Position numbers and translations under genes: made by a program | Part shown: positions 7,764 to 16,922 of the stretch, in pieces | Layout of the letters: every line of letters begins with the position of its first letter | How positions within the stretch are numbered: the stretch's first letter is position 1 | NCBI RefSeq assembly: GCF_019038465.1 | Contig: NZ_JAFKRH010000020.1 | Span: 1-60,332 of the forward strand | DNA from: Synechococcus sp. CCY 0621 | GTDB lineage: Bacteria; Cyanobacteriota; Cyanobacteriia; PCC-6307; Cyanobiaceae | Direction: 5' to 3' | Length of the DNA stretch: 60,332 nucleotides | Notes under the pieces: generated by a model | The model's database searches: none | Seen by the model: the letters and a program-made list of their open reading frames with translations, nothing else | What the model was told of the DNA's origin: nothing

Positions 7764-8786
7764 ATGCGCCGGAGTGTCCGTGAAGCCCTGGTTGGATTTT
7801 CCCTGCTGGCTGCGATCGCCAGCGGACTGGGGTTGTGGTTCTGGCTGCGTGGCGTCTCCTTGAGCCGCGACACCTGGACGATCCGGGCCAGTTTCGCCGA
7901 TGCCGGCGGCCTGGCCGTCCGCTCGCCGGTCCTGTTCCGGGGCGTACTGGTGGGCAACGTGCGCAAGATCACCGTCACCGATGCGGCCGTTGTGGCCGAT
8001 CTGGAAATCACCAACCCGCGCCTGCGCCTGGCCCGGCCCCTGGTGGCCCGTGTCGCCTCGGCCTCCATGCTGGGGGGGGATGCCCAGGTGTCCCTGCTGG
8101 CCGGCGGCGGCCCCTTGCCGGCCAGCCTGCCGGGACCGCGCGATCGGGACTGCAACAACGCCCGCATGGTCTGCAACGACGGCCAGGTGAGCGGCATTGC
8201 GGCAGCCAGCCTCGACACCGTCACCGAGTCGGTCCAGAGCCTGCTCAACCAGGCGGAGAAGGAGCAGCTCGTTCACCAGATGGTGGCGGCCACCGCCGCC
8301 TTCTCCAAGACCGCCAAGGAGACCGAGCTGCTCACCAAAAGCGGTCAGGTGTTCCTGCGGGACGCCCAGGTCCTCGTCAGCCAGCTGAACCGCTCGGCGG
8401 GCAAGGTGGATCCCATCCTGAGCAACCTCAACCTCGCCAGCGCCGATGCCGCCAGGGCCAGCAAGCACGTCGGCAACCTGGCGGCGGCGCTCGACAACCC
8501 CAAGACCGTGGCCGACCTCCAGGCCACCCTCACCAACGCCAAGCAGCTCACCGACCGCTGGTCGGCCGTCGGCGGTGACATGAGCAAGCTCACCGGCGAT
8601 CCGAAGTTCCTCGACGGCATCCGCAGCGTCTCGGTCGGCCTGGGCAGGTTCTTCGAGGAGCTCTATCCGGCCGAGGTGGAGGCGGCCCGCGACCGCAAGG
8701 CGCGGCAGGACGCCCGCCAGCAGGAGGCGAAGGCCGCCCGTCAGGCCGCCCAGGACCGGCTTGCCCCCACCGTCAGAAACCGTTGA
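7764..8786 (+). CDS. mlaD: MCE-family lipid-binding protein, MlaD-type
   Basis: This 340-residue protein has an N-terminal transmembrane anchor at about residues 8-29 and an MCE domain at about 38-115 ([23 protein letters not shown]). A long helical region rich in Ala, Gln and Lys follows (to about 330), as in periplasmic lipid-tunnel proteins. It is the substrate-binding partner of the ATPase just upstream (4-base gap). Two Cys close together ([13 protein letters not shown], near residues 131-138) may form a disulphide. The gene overlaps chlD by 14 bases at convergent 3' ends. An ATG start after the ATPase stop is natural; the frame is open further upstream only because it overlaps mlaF. Confidence 0.85.
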   Translation: MRRSVREALVGFSLLAAIASGLGLWFWLRGVSLSRDTWTIRASFADAGGLAVRSPVLFRGVLVGNVRKITVTDAAVVADLEITNPRLRLARPLVARVASASMLGGDAQVSLLAGGGPLPASLPGPRDRDCNNARMVCNDGQVSGIAAASLDTVTESVQSLLNQAEKEQLVHQMVAATAAFSKTAKETELLTKSGQVFLRDAQVLVSQLNRSAGKVDPILSNLNLASADAARASKHVGNLAAALDNPKTVADLQATLTNAKQLTDRWSAVGGDMSKLTGDPKFLDGIRSVSVGLGRFFEELYPAEVEAARDRKARQDARQQEAKAARQAAQDRLAPTVRNR

Positions 8787-10881
8787 TGGCCTCCAGGGCG
8801 ATGGCGGCGATGGCCTGGTCGCTCGCCTTGGGCAGCTGCACATAGCGGCCGCCGGCAGCTTCGGCCAGCTCCTTGCCCATGCCACTGCCGATGAACTTGC
8901 GCTCGGTGTCGATCACCAGCAGCCGCAGCCCCAGGCTGCGGTAGCGGCTGGCCACCTGCCGCAGCTCCTCCTTGAGATCCACCGCTTCCTCCCCCTCCAG
9001 TGGCGGTTGGCCCAGGGAGCGGCTCAGGGGCACGTTGCCCCGCCCATCGGTGATGGCCACCACCACCACCTGGCCCAGGTCACCGGTGGCCAGGGCGTTC
9101 GCCCCCACCCGGGCCGCCTGGGCCAGGCCATGGGCCAGGGGTGAGCCACCGCCGCAGGGCATCGACTCCAGCCGCCGGCGGGCGGCGGTGATCGAGCGGG
9201 TGGGCGGCAGCAGCACCTCGGCCTGCTCGCCACGGAAGGTGATCAGGGCCACCTCATCGCGGTTCTCGTAGGCCTCGGTGAGCAGGCGGATCACGGCCCC
9301 CTTGGCGCTCTGCATGCGGTTCAGGGCCATTGAGCCGCTGGCATCCACCAGGAAGATCACCAGGGCCCCGGCCTTGCGCTGCAGCTGCTTGGCCCGCAGG
9401 TCCCCCTCCTCCACGATCACCTTGCGGTGGGGCTCCCGGGCGCGGCGTGCCTTCTGGTAGGGCGCGGCCGCCCGCAGGGTGGCGTCGATGGCGATGCGGC
9501 GCACGGGGCCCCGGGGCAGCATCGGCTTGACGTAGCGGCCGCGGCTGTCGCTGAACACCACGGCCCGGCTGCCGCTGCCGCCGCTCTTGGCCTTCGCCGA
9601 GGCGAACACCAGCAGGTCGGGGTCGATGGCGGTGGCTTCCGGATCAAGCAGAAACTCCTCGGGGATCTGGGGTGGGGCCTGGTCCTCCGGGTTGTCGTCC
9701 TGGTCGTCGTCCGGCTCGTCCGGCTCGTCGCTTTCCGGCTCCTCCTGGGGCGGCTCGGGCTCCTCGGGGGGCTGCTCCCCCTGCGGCGGCGGTGGCGGCG
9801 GCGGCTCCATCGGCTGGTCGGGGTCCTGGGGGGGCAGTTGCAGGGCCCGCGGGGCGATCACCAGGCGCACCGCCACCTGCAGATCGTCCGCCTCCACCCG
9901 GTCGCGGCCGGAGAGGGCCGCATGGGCCCGGGCCACCCGCACCGCGTAGAGCTCGGCCCGGTGCCCCTCCACACCCCCGCGGATCGCCTCGGTGACCAGG
10001 TAGCGGATCTGCTCGCGGTCGATGGCCACGTCCGGCAGCCATTGGCGGGCCAGCAGCAGCTGGGTGGCCAGGGCTTCGGTTTCCTCCTGAAAGCGGGCGC
10101 TGAAGGCGGTGCTGGAGGTGCCGTGGTCGAGGGCCGAGCGGGTGATCGCCACCCGCTGGTCGGTGTCGAGCAGCTGGTTGGCCGACAGGGCGATGGCGAA
10201 GCGATCCAGCAGGTGGTCACGCACCGCCCCCTCCTCCGGGTTGTAGGTGGCGATCAGCAGGCAGCGGCAGGGGTGCGACAGGCTCAGGCCTTCCCGCTCG
10301 ATGCGGTTCTCGCCGGAGCCCACCGCCGCCAGCAGCAGGTTGGTGATGCCGTCGTCCAGCAGGTTGAGTTCATCGACGTAGAGCACCCCGCGGTGGGCCT
10401 CCGCCAGCAGCCCCGGTTGGAACACCGCGGCGCCGGCATTCAGGGAGGCGGTCACGTCCACCGAGCCGATCAGCCGGTCTTCGGTGACCCCCAGGGGCAC
10501 CTGGATGAACGGCGCCGGCATCACCCGGGTGGGCAGCAAAGCAGCCGGGTCGGAGCCGCTGGCATCGCCGCCCAGTTCGGTGATGCGGCGTCGGGTGGCC
10601 GCGTCCCATTCATCGGGCCGGCTGGGATCGGCCTGGAGCAGGCCCGGGCCGTCCGCCAGGTCGATCACGTCGATCGGCGGCAGCAGGGCATGGAGACCCC
10701 GGGCCAGCACCGACTTGCCGGTGCCCCGTCCGCCGGCGATCACCACGCCGCCCAGGCCGGGATCCACCGCCGCCAGCAGCAGGGCCAGCTTGAGGGTGCC
10801 GTGGCCGGTGATCGCGGCCAGCGGAAAGCTGCCGGTGGGCGCGGCACCGGCGGGCGCGGCAGGGGACCCGCTGACGACCAT
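8773..10881 (-). CDS. chlD: Magnesium chelatase subunit D
   Basis: ChlD works with ChlI and ChlH to insert Mg2+ into protoporphyrin IX, the first committed step of chlorophyll synthesis. The 702-residue product has an AAA+ N-terminal half (GGRGTGKS at 50-57), a Pro/Glu/Asp-rich linker in the middle, and a C-terminal integrin-I/VWA domain with the metal-binding DASGSM motif. The start is the ATG giving [10 protein letters not shown]; the open frame extends upstream into the divergent folK region but is low-complexity there. The linker contains a run of prolines and acidic residues that is common in cyanobacterial ChlD. Length matches the family. Confidence 0.93.
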   Translation of the reverse strand: MVVSGSPAAPAGAAPTGSFPLAAITGHGTLKLALLLAAVDPGLGGVVIAGGRGTGKSVLARGLHALLPPIDVIDLADGPGLLQADPSRPDEWDAATRRRITELGGDASGSDPAALLPTRVMPAPFIQVPLGVTEDRLIGSVDVTASLNAGAAVFQPGLLAEAHRGVLYVDELNLLDDGITNLLLAAVGSGENRIEREGLSLSHPCRCLLIATYNPEEGAVRDHLLDRFAIALSANQLLDTDQRVAITRSALDHGTSSTAFSARFQEETEALATQLLLARQWLPDVAIDREQIRYLVTEAIRGGVEGHRAELYAVRVARAHAALSGRDRVEADDLQVAVRLVIAPRALQLPPQDPDQPMEPPPPPPPQGEQPPEEPEPPQEEPESDEPDEPDDDQDDNPEDQAPPQIPEEFLLDPEATAIDPDLLVFASAKAKSGGSGSRAVVFSDSRGRYVKPMLPRGPVRRIAIDATLRAAAPYQKARRAREPHRKVIVEEGDLRAKQLQRKAGALVIFLVDASGSMALNRMQSAKGAVIRLLTEAYENRDEVALITFRGEQAEVLLPPTRSITAARRRLESMPCGGGSPLAHGLAQAARVGANALATGDLGQVVVVAITDGRGNVPLSRSLGQPPLEGEEAVDLKEELRQVASRYRSLGLRLLVIDTERKFIGSGMGKELAEAAGGRYVQLPKASDQAIAAIALEAINGF

Positions 10882-10965
10882 GGGGAAGTGGCTGGGTGGG
10901 GGTGGGGGCAGTCTGGCGGAAGGGCGGCAGCGATACCCTGCCCGCCAGGCCCTGGCCGGACCCCG

Positions 10966-11559
10966 ATGCACCTCCGCCCCTGCTCCAGCCTGGCCATCGC
11001 CCTGGGGGCCAATCTGGGCGATCCGGCCGTCAGCTTCGCGGCGGTGCGGCCCCTGCTGGCGGCGGCGCTGGAGGCCTGGGCCGGAGCTCCGCTGCAGCTG
11101 AGCTGGTCGCCCCGGTTCCGCACGGCGCCGGTGGGGGGGCCGCCGGGGCAACCCCCCTATCTCAATGCCGTCCTACTGGCGCGGCCTGGGGCCGCTGCGG
11201 CGTTGGACGCGTCCTGGCCTGATCCGGCGGTGCTGCTCCAGCGCCTGCAGGAGCTCGAAGCCCGGTTCGGCCGCGAGCGTCGCGAGCACTGGGGGCCCCG
11301 TCGCCTCGACCTCGATCTGCTCTGGTGCGGCGCCACCGCCTGCTGCAGCCCTGAGCTGGTGTTGCCCCATCCGCGCCTGCGGCAGCGCGCCTTCGTGCTG
11401 GCCCCACTGGCGACCATCGATCCGGACCAGCTGCTGCCCGCAGCGGCCTCCGGCCGGCCCGTTGCGGTCGCCGAGGCCCTGGCGGCCTTGCCGCTGGTAC
11501 CTGGGGAGCCGGAACCCCTGGCCCTGGCCGGCGACCCGGGGTGGCCCGAGGGCCCCTGA
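10966..11559 (+). CDS. folK: 2-amino-4-hydroxy-6-hydroxymethyldihydropteridine diphosphokinase
   Basis: FolK transfers pyrophosphate from ATP to the pterin in folate synthesis. The 197-residue protein shows the family landmarks: ALGANLGDP near the N-terminus, PYLNAVLL in the middle and the signature [11 protein letters not shown] followed by [16 protein letters not shown]. The start ATG ([18 protein letters not shown]) fits the family. It is divergent from chlD (84-base gap that must hold both promoters) and is followed by a NUDIX gene after about 40 bases. Confidence 0.9.
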   Translation: MHLRPCSSLAIALGANLGDPAVSFAAVRPLLAAALEAWAGAPLQLSWSPRFRTAPVGGPPGQPPYLNAVLLARPGAAAALDASWPDPAVLLQRLQELEARFGRERREHWGPRRLDLDLLWCGATACCSPELVLPHPRLRQRAFVLAPLATIDPDQLLPAAASGRPVAVAEALAALPLVPGEPEPLALAGDPGWPEGP

Positions 11560-11600
11560 ACCGCGACCCCTGGCTCCCGCCCGTCACACTGGGGGCCCGA

Positions 11601-12173
11601 ATGGCCCGCCCCATGGCTCCCCTGCCGCCCCCCGAGCCCAGCACCCACCTGGAGACCACCGCCTCCCTGGAGGCCCGCAAGGTGCGTTTTGAGCTCAACC
11701 GGGTGGTGTTGCCGATCGGCATCGAGGGCACCTACGGCGTGATCCGCCATCCGGGCGCCTCCCTCGCGGTGCCGGTGCTCGAGGACGGCCGGGTGGTGAT
11801 CCTGCGCCAGTACCGCTTCGCCGTGGCCGGCCGGCTGCTGGAGTTCCCCGCCGGAACCCTGGAGGAGGGGGAGGAGCCCCTGGGCTCGATGCGGCGGGAG
11901 CTGGAGGAGGAGACCGGCTACAGCGCCAGCCGCTGGGATGACCTGGGGGCCATGCACCCCTGTCCCGGCTACTCCGACGAGGTGATCCACCTGTTCCTGG
12001 CTCGCGACCTAACCCTGCTGCAGGACCGTCCCCCCGGCGATGACGACGAGGACATGGAGGTGCTGCTGCTGGAGCCCACGCAGCTGGATGCGCTCCTGTC
12101 CAGTGGCGATGAGGCCCTGGACGGCAAGACCGTGACCGCCTGGTACCGCGCCCGTCAGCTGCTGGGATTCTGA
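11601..12173 (+). CDS. NUDIX hydrolase, ADP-ribose pyrophosphatase-like
   Basis: The 190-residue protein contains a complete NUDIX box (GTLEEGEEPLGSMRRELEEE), the Mg2+-binding catalytic helix that cleaves nucleoside diphosphates linked to another group. The upstream sheet (VPVLEDGRVVILRQYRF) and the overall layout are those of ADP-ribose/ADP-sugar pyrophosphatases. The first plausible start is 11601 (MARPMAPL) with a second ATG four codons later; an earlier in-frame ATG at 11541 would overlap folK and adds Pro/Arg-rich sequence. Its stop overlaps the photolyase start (TGATG), so translation is coupled. The substrate is inferred only. Confidence 0.85.
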   Translation: MARPMAPLPPPEPSTHLETTASLEARKVRFELNRVVLPIGIEGTYGVIRHPGASLAVPVLEDGRVVILRQYRFAVAGRLLEFPAGTLEEGEEPLGSMRRELEEETGYSASRWDDLGAMHPCPGYSDEVIHLFLARDLTLLQDRPPGDDDEDMEVLLLEPTQLDALLSSGDEALDGKTVTAWYRARQLLGF

Positions 12174-13654
12174 TGGCCCCGGAGCGCTGGCTGTTCTGGC
12201 ATCGCCGCGACCTGCGCCTGGCCGACAACCTGGGACTGGCCGCAGCGGCGGCCGCCACCCCGGCGGTCACCGGCCTCTACGTGCTCGATCCCGCGATCCT
12301 CTCAGACCCGCTGATGGCGCCGGCCCGGGTCTGGTTTCTGTGCCAGAGCCTGCGGGAACTGGCGGATCACTGGCGGGCGGCGGGCAGCCGGCTGCTGATC
12401 CTGCAGGGCGAGCCGTCTGCCCTGGTGCCCCTGGCGGCCCGGGCGGTGGGGGCCGCGGTGGTGGCCTGGAACCGGGAGGTGGAGCCCTACGGCCGCGAGC
12501 GCGACCGGCAGGTGGCGGCCGCGTTGCAGGGCCAGGGCACCAGGGTGCTGGTGGACTGGGACCAGTTGCTGGTGGCGCCGGAGGCGATCCGCACCGGCGC
12601 CGGGGAGCCCTACCGGGTCTATGGGCCGTTCCTGCGCAACTGGCGCGGCCAGGTGGAGGGGCGCGCCGGCAACCTGGAGCCGGTGGAGGCCCCCATCGGC
12701 CTGCTGGATCTGGATCCCGCCGCCTTGCCGGCGGAGATCGCCCCCCTCTGGGCCGCCCTGCCCAGGCTGGAAGTGCCGCCCACGGCCGAGGAGCTGGGGT
12801 TCCGTTTCGCCGGTGCCGACCTCTGCCCCTGCCGTCCCGGCGAGGCGGCCGCCCTGGCCCAGCTGCAGGCCTTCGCCGACGGCGGGGTGAATGGAGGTCC
12901 CCTGGCTGCCTACGAGCCTGGCCGGAATTTCCCTGGCGAGGCCGGCACCTCCGGGCTGTCCGCCGCCCTCAGTTTCGGCAGCCTCAGCCCCCGCCAGGCC
13001 TGGGCCGCCGCCCAGGGGGCCCGGGCCCTTGCCCGCAGTGAGGAGGCCTTCCGCTCCATCGGTGTCTGGGAACAGGAGCTGGCCTGGCGCGAGTTCTACC
13101 AGCAGGCCCTGTTCCATTTCCCCGAGCTGGCCGATGGTCCCTACCGGTCGCAGTGGCGCCACTTCCCCTGGGATAACGATCCGGCGCGCTTCCAGGCTTG
13201 GTGCCATGGGCTGACCGGCGTGCCGATCGTGGACGCGGCGATGCGCCAGCTCGAGGCCAGCGGCTGGATGCACAACCGCTGCCGCATGGTGGTGGCGTCC
13301 TTTCTGGTCAAGGATCTGATCGTGGACTGGCGCTGGGGCGAGCGTGCCTTCATGGAACGGCTGGTGGATGGCGACCTGGCGGCCAACAACGGCGGCTGGC
13401 AGTGGAGCGCCAGCAGTGGCATGGATCCCAAGCCCCTGCGCATCTTCAACCCCTTCACGCAGGCGAGCAAGTTCGATCCCGAGGCCACCTACATCCGCCG
13501 CTGGCTGCCGGAACTGGCCCATGTGGCCACCGCCGACCTGATCAGCGGTGACATCGCGCCGCTGGAACGGCGTGGTTACCCCGTGCCGATCGTCAGCCAC
13601 AAGGTCCAGCAGGCCCGCTTCAAGGCCCTGCATGCCGCCCTGCCCCGGGGCTAG
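12173..13654 (+). CDS. phr: Deoxyribodipyrimidine photolyase (cryptochrome/photolyase family)
   Basis: This FAD-dependent enzyme repairs UV-induced pyrimidine dimers with blue light. The 493-residue protein has the N-terminal antenna domain (LFWHRRDLRLADN) and the C-terminal FAD domain with GWMHNRCRMVVASFLVKDL, GGWQWSASSG and LRIFNPFTQASKFDP. In most class I photolyases the last motif reads PYFRIFNP; here it is PKPLRIFNP. The length fits class I enzymes with an 8-HDF or MTHF antenna. The start overlaps the NUDIX stop by one base. The 3' end converges on the DegT gene, with an 18-base gap. Confidence 0.9.
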   Translation: MAPERWLFWHRRDLRLADNLGLAAAAAATPAVTGLYVLDPAILSDPLMAPARVWFLCQSLRELADHWRAAGSRLLILQGEPSALVPLAARAVGAAVVAWNREVEPYGRERDRQVAAALQGQGTRVLVDWDQLLVAPEAIRTGAGEPYRVYGPFLRNWRGQVEGRAGNLEPVEAPIGLLDLDPAALPAEIAPLWAALPRLEVPPTAEELGFRFAGADLCPCRPGEAAALAQLQAFADGGVNGGPLAAYEPGRNFPGEAGTSGLSAALSFGSLSPRQAWAAAQGARALARSEEAFRSIGVWEQELAWREFYQQALFHFPELADGPYRSQWRHFPWDNDPARFQAWCHGLTGVPIVDAAMRQLEASGWMHNRCRMVVASFLVKDLIVDWRWGERAFMERLVDGDLAANNGGWQWSASSGMDPKPLRIFNPFTQASKFDPEATYIRRWLPELAHVATADLISGDIAPLERRGYPVPIVSHKVQQARFKALHAALPRG

Positions 13655-13672
13655 GAGGCCAAGTCCACGTCT

Positions 13673-14875
13673 TCAGGCGACGACCGCTGCGGCCCCCACC
13701 AGGCTGCGTACCGCGGCGATGACGCTGTCTTGTTGCTCGACGCTGAGTTCGGGGAAGATCGGCAGGCTGAGCACCTCGGCGCAGAGCCGCTCGGTGATCG
13801 GCAGGCTGCCGGCGGGGTAGCCCAGGGAGGCGTAGGCCGGCTGCCGGTGGATGGGAATCGGGTAGTAGATGATCGTCGTCACCCCGGCCTCCTGCAGCTG
13901 CTGCTTGAGCCAGTCGCGGCAGCAGGCCTCGGGCAGGCCGTAGCTGGCGCTGTCGGCGGCGGGGGTGCAGCGTCCGCCGCAGGCGATCGTGGCCGCCGGG
14001 CAGTGGGGCACCCGCACCACGAACTGGTTCCAGCTGTGGCCGTCCGGTCCGGGGGCTGCGGGCAGCAGGCCCGGCAGGTCCGCCAGTTCCCGCTGGTAGC
14101 GCTCGGCGATGGCACGCCGCCGTTCCACCCAGCCGGCCAGGTGCGGCAGCTTCACCATCAGCACGGCGGCCTGCATGGCATCGAGGCGGCTGTTGTAGCC
14201 GAGGTCGGTGTGCAGGTAGCGGCGGGGCATGCCATGCACCGCCAGCTCGCGGATCCGCTGGGCCAGCTCCGGGTCGCGGCAGACCACCATGCCGCCGTCG
14301 CCGGCGGCCCCGAGGTTCTTGGTGGGGAAGAAGCTGAAGCAGCCGGCGTCGCCCCAGCCGCCGACCGGCCGCCCGGCCCAGCTGGCGCCGCTGGCCTGGG
14401 CGCAGTCCTCGATCACCCGCAGGTCGTGGGCGGCGGCGATGGCCATGATCCGCTCCATGTCCACCGGCCGGCCGAACAGGTGCACCGGCATCAGGGCCCG
14501 GGTGGCAGTGGTGATGGCGGCGCCGATCGCCTCCGGATCGATGAGATAGGTGTCCGGATCCACGTCCACGAACACCGGCGTGGCGCCCACGGCGCTGATC
14601 GCTTCAGCCGTGGCGAAGAAGCTGAACGAACTGGTGATCACCTCGTCACCGGCGCCGATGCCCAGGGCCCGCAGGGCCAGCACCAGGGCGTCAGTGCCGC
14701 TGTTGCAGCCGATGGCGTGCGGGACGCTGCAGGCGTCGGCGAAGGCGGCCTCGAAGCCGCTGATGGTGGTCCCCCCGATGTACTGGCCGCTCCGCAAGAC
14801 CTTGAGGACGGCGTGATCGAGCGCGTCTCCCAGCTGGTGCAGTTGCTCGCTGAGACTGAAGGGGGGCACTTGCAT
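13673..14875 (-). CDS. DegT/DnrJ/EryC1/StrS-family aminotransferase
   Basis: A 400-residue PLP-dependent enzyme of the sugar aminotransferase family, which aminates keto-sugar nucleotides for surface glycans. The N-terminal GQYIGGTTISGFE, the substrate-pocket SGTDAL (59-64), D157 in VIEDCAQASGA and the PLP lysine K186 in SFFPTKNLGAAGDGG are all present. The start chosen is MQVPPFSLSE; another ATG lies 11 codons upstream (MGRIRRFN). It lies among housekeeping genes and has normal GC content, so it belongs to the backbone. The substrate is not predictable here, but a role in a nucleotide amino-sugar pathway is likely. Confidence 0.88.
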   Translation of the reverse strand: MQVPPFSLSEQLHQLGDALDHAVLKVLRSGQYIGGTTISGFEAAFADACSVPHAIGCNSGTDALVLALRALGIGAGDEVITSSFSFFATAEAISAVGATPVFVDVDPDTYLIDPEAIGAAITTATRALMPVHLFGRPVDMERIMAIAAAHDLRVIEDCAQASGASWAGRPVGGWGDAGCFSFFPTKNLGAAGDGGMVVCRDPELAQRIRELAVHGMPRRYLHTDLGYNSRLDAMQAAVLMVKLPHLAGWVERRRAIAERYQRELADLPGLLPAAPGPDGHSWNQFVVRVPHCPAATIACGGRCTPAADSASYGLPEACCRDWLKQQLQEAGVTTIIYYPIPIHRQPAYASLGYPAGSLPITERLCAEVLSLPIFPELSVEQQDSVIAAVRSLVGAAAVVA

Positions 14876-14928
14876 GGCGGCAACATTAAACCTGCGGATC
14901 CGACCCATGACGGCCGCTCTCCCCCGGT

Positions 14929-15492
14929 TCAGCTGTCATGCCATTTGATGTTGCAGCCGATGGCCGGCCGCTGCGGTTCCGGCACCGGTCGCCCCTCCAG
15001 CAGGGCCGCCAGGGCGACCCGTAGATCCCTGCCATTGCAGGCGATGCCGTCACCGGGACGGCTGCCATCCAGTTGCCCTCGGTAGGCAAGCCGGTGCTCG
15101 GCATCGAAGAGGAAGGGGTCAGGGGTGCAGGCCGCCTGGAAGGCCCGGGCCACGTTCTGTTCGGGATCCTGCAGGTAGGGAAAGGTCCAGCCACAGGCCT
15201 GGGCCTGGGCCGCCATCCCCGCCGGGCCGTCCTGGGGATGGCTGACGGTGCTGTTGCTGCAGACGCCGATCATGTTCGCCTGCCCACCCAGATCGTTCTG
15301 CAGCCGGGTGACTTCCCCCTCCACATGCTTCACGAACGGGCAGTGGGGGCAGAGGAACAGCACCAGCACGGGCCTCCCAAGGAGGGCTGCGCTGTCGAAG
15401 GGGCCGCCCGTGACCGGCCGCAGCCCGGCCTGCATGGCGGCGGCAGGCAACGGTGTGCCCAGGGGCAGCATGGTGGAGGTGGTGAGGACCAT
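14929..15492 (-). CDS. Thioredoxin-fold protein with a CPHC motif (AhpC/TSA-like)
   Basis: The 187-residue protein has a thioredoxin/peroxiredoxin-like fold with FLCPHCPFVKH near residue 48, a CxxC motif of the CPHC type. A GCNIKW motif lies near the C-terminus, a pattern seen in cyanobacterial and bacterial redoxin-family proteins. It probably acts in disulphide or peroxide metabolism in the cytoplasm. The start is MVLTTSTMLPLG; an in-frame ATG 20 codons upstream (15552) would also be possible but adds a non-conserved stretch. It is divergent from the lipoprotein gene at 15568. Confidence 0.8.
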   Translation of the reverse strand: MVLTTSTMLPLGTPLPAAAMQAGLRPVTGGPFDSAALLGRPVLVLFLCPHCPFVKHVEGEVTRLQNDLGGQANMIGVCSNSTVSHPQDGPAGMAAQAQACGWTFPYLQDPEQNVARAFQAACTPDPFLFDAEHRLAYRGQLDGSRPGDGIACNGRDLRVALAALLEGRPVPEPQRPAIGCNIKWHDS

Positions 15493-15567
15493 GGATCTGC
15501 CGCCCTTGCTGCAGAGCGGATGGGGAGGCCGGGTAAGGATCATCGTCGTCATTGCGTTGTCTCCGCT

Positions 15568-16161
15568 GTGCCGCCCCTCTGCCCGCTGGCACGCCGCCGG
15601 CTGGGAAGGTCCCTGCTGGGGTCGCCGCTGGTGGCGATCCTGCTGGCCGGCTGCGTGCCGGCCGAACAGCGGCCCAGTGGCCGGGTGTACCCCCTGCCGC
15701 GGCACCAGCCCCACGACGGCCTCGCCGTGGTGACGCGACCCGGCGGCAAGGGCCTGCACATCTGGATCGAGACCGACACCAGCCGTCCCGGCGTCTGCCG
15801 GCCCCGCTGGCTCCCTGATGCTGCCCGACTCCAGGGCGGCAACGGGCCGGATCCCACAAGCTTCGGGCTTGCCCCGAGGGAAGAATTCTTCCTGGCCCAG
15901 GAGCGGGGTACGGTGCGGCTGGCTCTGCGGCGCCAGGCGGAGGGTCTCTGCCGCCAGCGCTCCCCCGACAGCGCCTTTGTCTGGGTGCCGCCGCCCCGTA
16001 CCGCGGCGCAGCACCGGCCGCCCGTGCTGCCCCTGCTCGAGGAGCCCGAACTGCTCAGCGACCCTCGGGCGATCCGGCGGGCCGAAAAGCGGCTGCTGGG
16101 CCTGCCCCTCACCCCCGACGACCTCGAGGAACCGGAGGAGTCCCAGCAGGGAGGTTCCTGA
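15568..16161 (+). CDS. Putative lipoprotein of unknown function
   Basis: The 197-residue product starts at a GTG (VPPLCPLARRRLGRSLL) followed by a hydrophobic stretch and the lipobox LLAGC, which points to a lipid-anchored periplasmic or outer-membrane protein. The mature part is rich in Arg and Pro (RPSGRVYPLPRH, PPPRTAAQHRPPVLPL), includes GLHIWIETDTSRPGVCRPRW, and ends with a Glu/Gln-rich tail. I do not recognise a family. No in-frame ATG lies near the signal sequence, which is why GTG is chosen. Its 3' end converges on the phosphopantetheinyl transferase (4-base gap). Confidence 0.65.
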   Translation: MPPLCPLARRRLGRSLLGSPLVAILLAGCVPAEQRPSGRVYPLPRHQPHDGLAVVTRPGGKGLHIWIETDTSRPGVCRPRWLPDAARLQGGNGPDPTSFGLAPREEFFLAQERGTVRLALRRQAEGLCRQRSPDSAFVWVPPPRTAAQHRPPVLPLLEEPELLSDPRAIRRAEKRLLGLPLTPDDLEEPEESQQGGS

Positions 16162-16165
16162 CGCT

Positions 16166-16894
16166 TCAGGCCAGGGCTGCGACGCCCACGTACCCCTCCG
16201 GCAGCACCACGGGCCAGCGGTCCAGGCCCTCCCGGGCCCGCCCGTCGGTAGGCGCCGTTGCGAACAGGCCCAGCCCCCTGGCCTTGAGGCCCGCCTCCAG
16301 CCGGCACCAGGCGGTCAGAAAGGCAGCGTTGCGCCGCTCCTCGGGCAGGGCCAGGATGGCTTCCACGGCGCCAGGCGGCAGATAGCGCCTGGCGATCCCC
16401 TGCCACTCCGGCAGCGGCCGTCGCTGCTCCAGATCCACCCCCACCGGCCGCAGGGGGTGAAACCCCAGCAGGATCAGATCCCCCGAATGGGACACGTTGA
16501 ACTGGGGGGGCAGCCCTTCCCACCCCGGCCCCACGGCCTCCTGGGGGAACAGTTCGGGCTTGCCATGGGGCCCAGCCCCCAGCATCAGGCCGGCGGGATC
16601 GCACCCCAGCCAACTGCCCAGGATCTGCCGCAGCGCCCCTCGAGCGAGCAGGAACCGCTGGCCATCCTCCTGGCGCCGCAGCAGACGCAGGCGTTGCCGT
16701 TCGCCTGGATCCAGCAGATCCCCCAGGGGCCCGACCAGTGCCTGGAGCTGCGGCTCGCGTTGATCAAGCAGCAGTAGAAGGGGGGCAGAGTCAAGTCCGG
16801 GGGAGGGCCAGGGTGGCTGCTCCAGGCCGCCGCCGGGGTCAGGCCAGGCCACCGGAGCGATCGCCGCGTGTACGGGAGAATCGGCGCATTGCAT
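16166..16894 (-). CDS. 4'-phosphopantetheinyl transferase (Sfp/HetI type)
   Basis: This enzyme moves the phosphopantetheine arm of CoA onto acyl-carrier proteins. The 242-residue protein has FNVSHSGDLILLG, VGVDLE (Mg2+ site) and the C-terminal WCRLEAGLKARGLGL motif. In the usual W(T/C)xKE(A/S)xxK signature the first Lys is replaced by Leu here, while the metal-binding Glu and the last Lys remain. It is the divergent neighbour of fabI (28-base gap), which fits a link to fatty-acid synthesis. Length matches the Sfp class and not the short AcpS class. Confidence 0.87.
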   Translation of the reverse strand: MQCADSPVHAAIAPVAWPDPGGGLEQPPWPSPGLDSAPLLLLLDQREPQLQALVGPLGDLLDPGERQRLRLLRRQEDGQRFLLARGALRQILGSWLGCDPAGLMLGAGPHGKPELFPQEAVGPGWEGLPPQFNVSHSGDLILLGFHPLRPVGVDLEQRRPLPEWQGIARRYLPPGAVEAILALPEERRNAAFLTAWCRLEAGLKARGLGLFATAPTDGRAREGLDRWPVVLPEGYVGVAALA

Positions 16895-16922
16895 CCCTTC
16901 GCCCTCCGGCGCCCTGCTCCCC

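Noticed and set aside
8773..10881. Proline/acidic run in ChlD as a fusion joint
   Set aside because: A Pro/Glu/Asp-rich linker between the AAA and VWA domains is normal for ChlD.
9427..10965. Long plus-strand frame leading into folK
   Set aside because: It is antisense to chlD and low-complexity; FolK similarity begins at the ATG at 10966.
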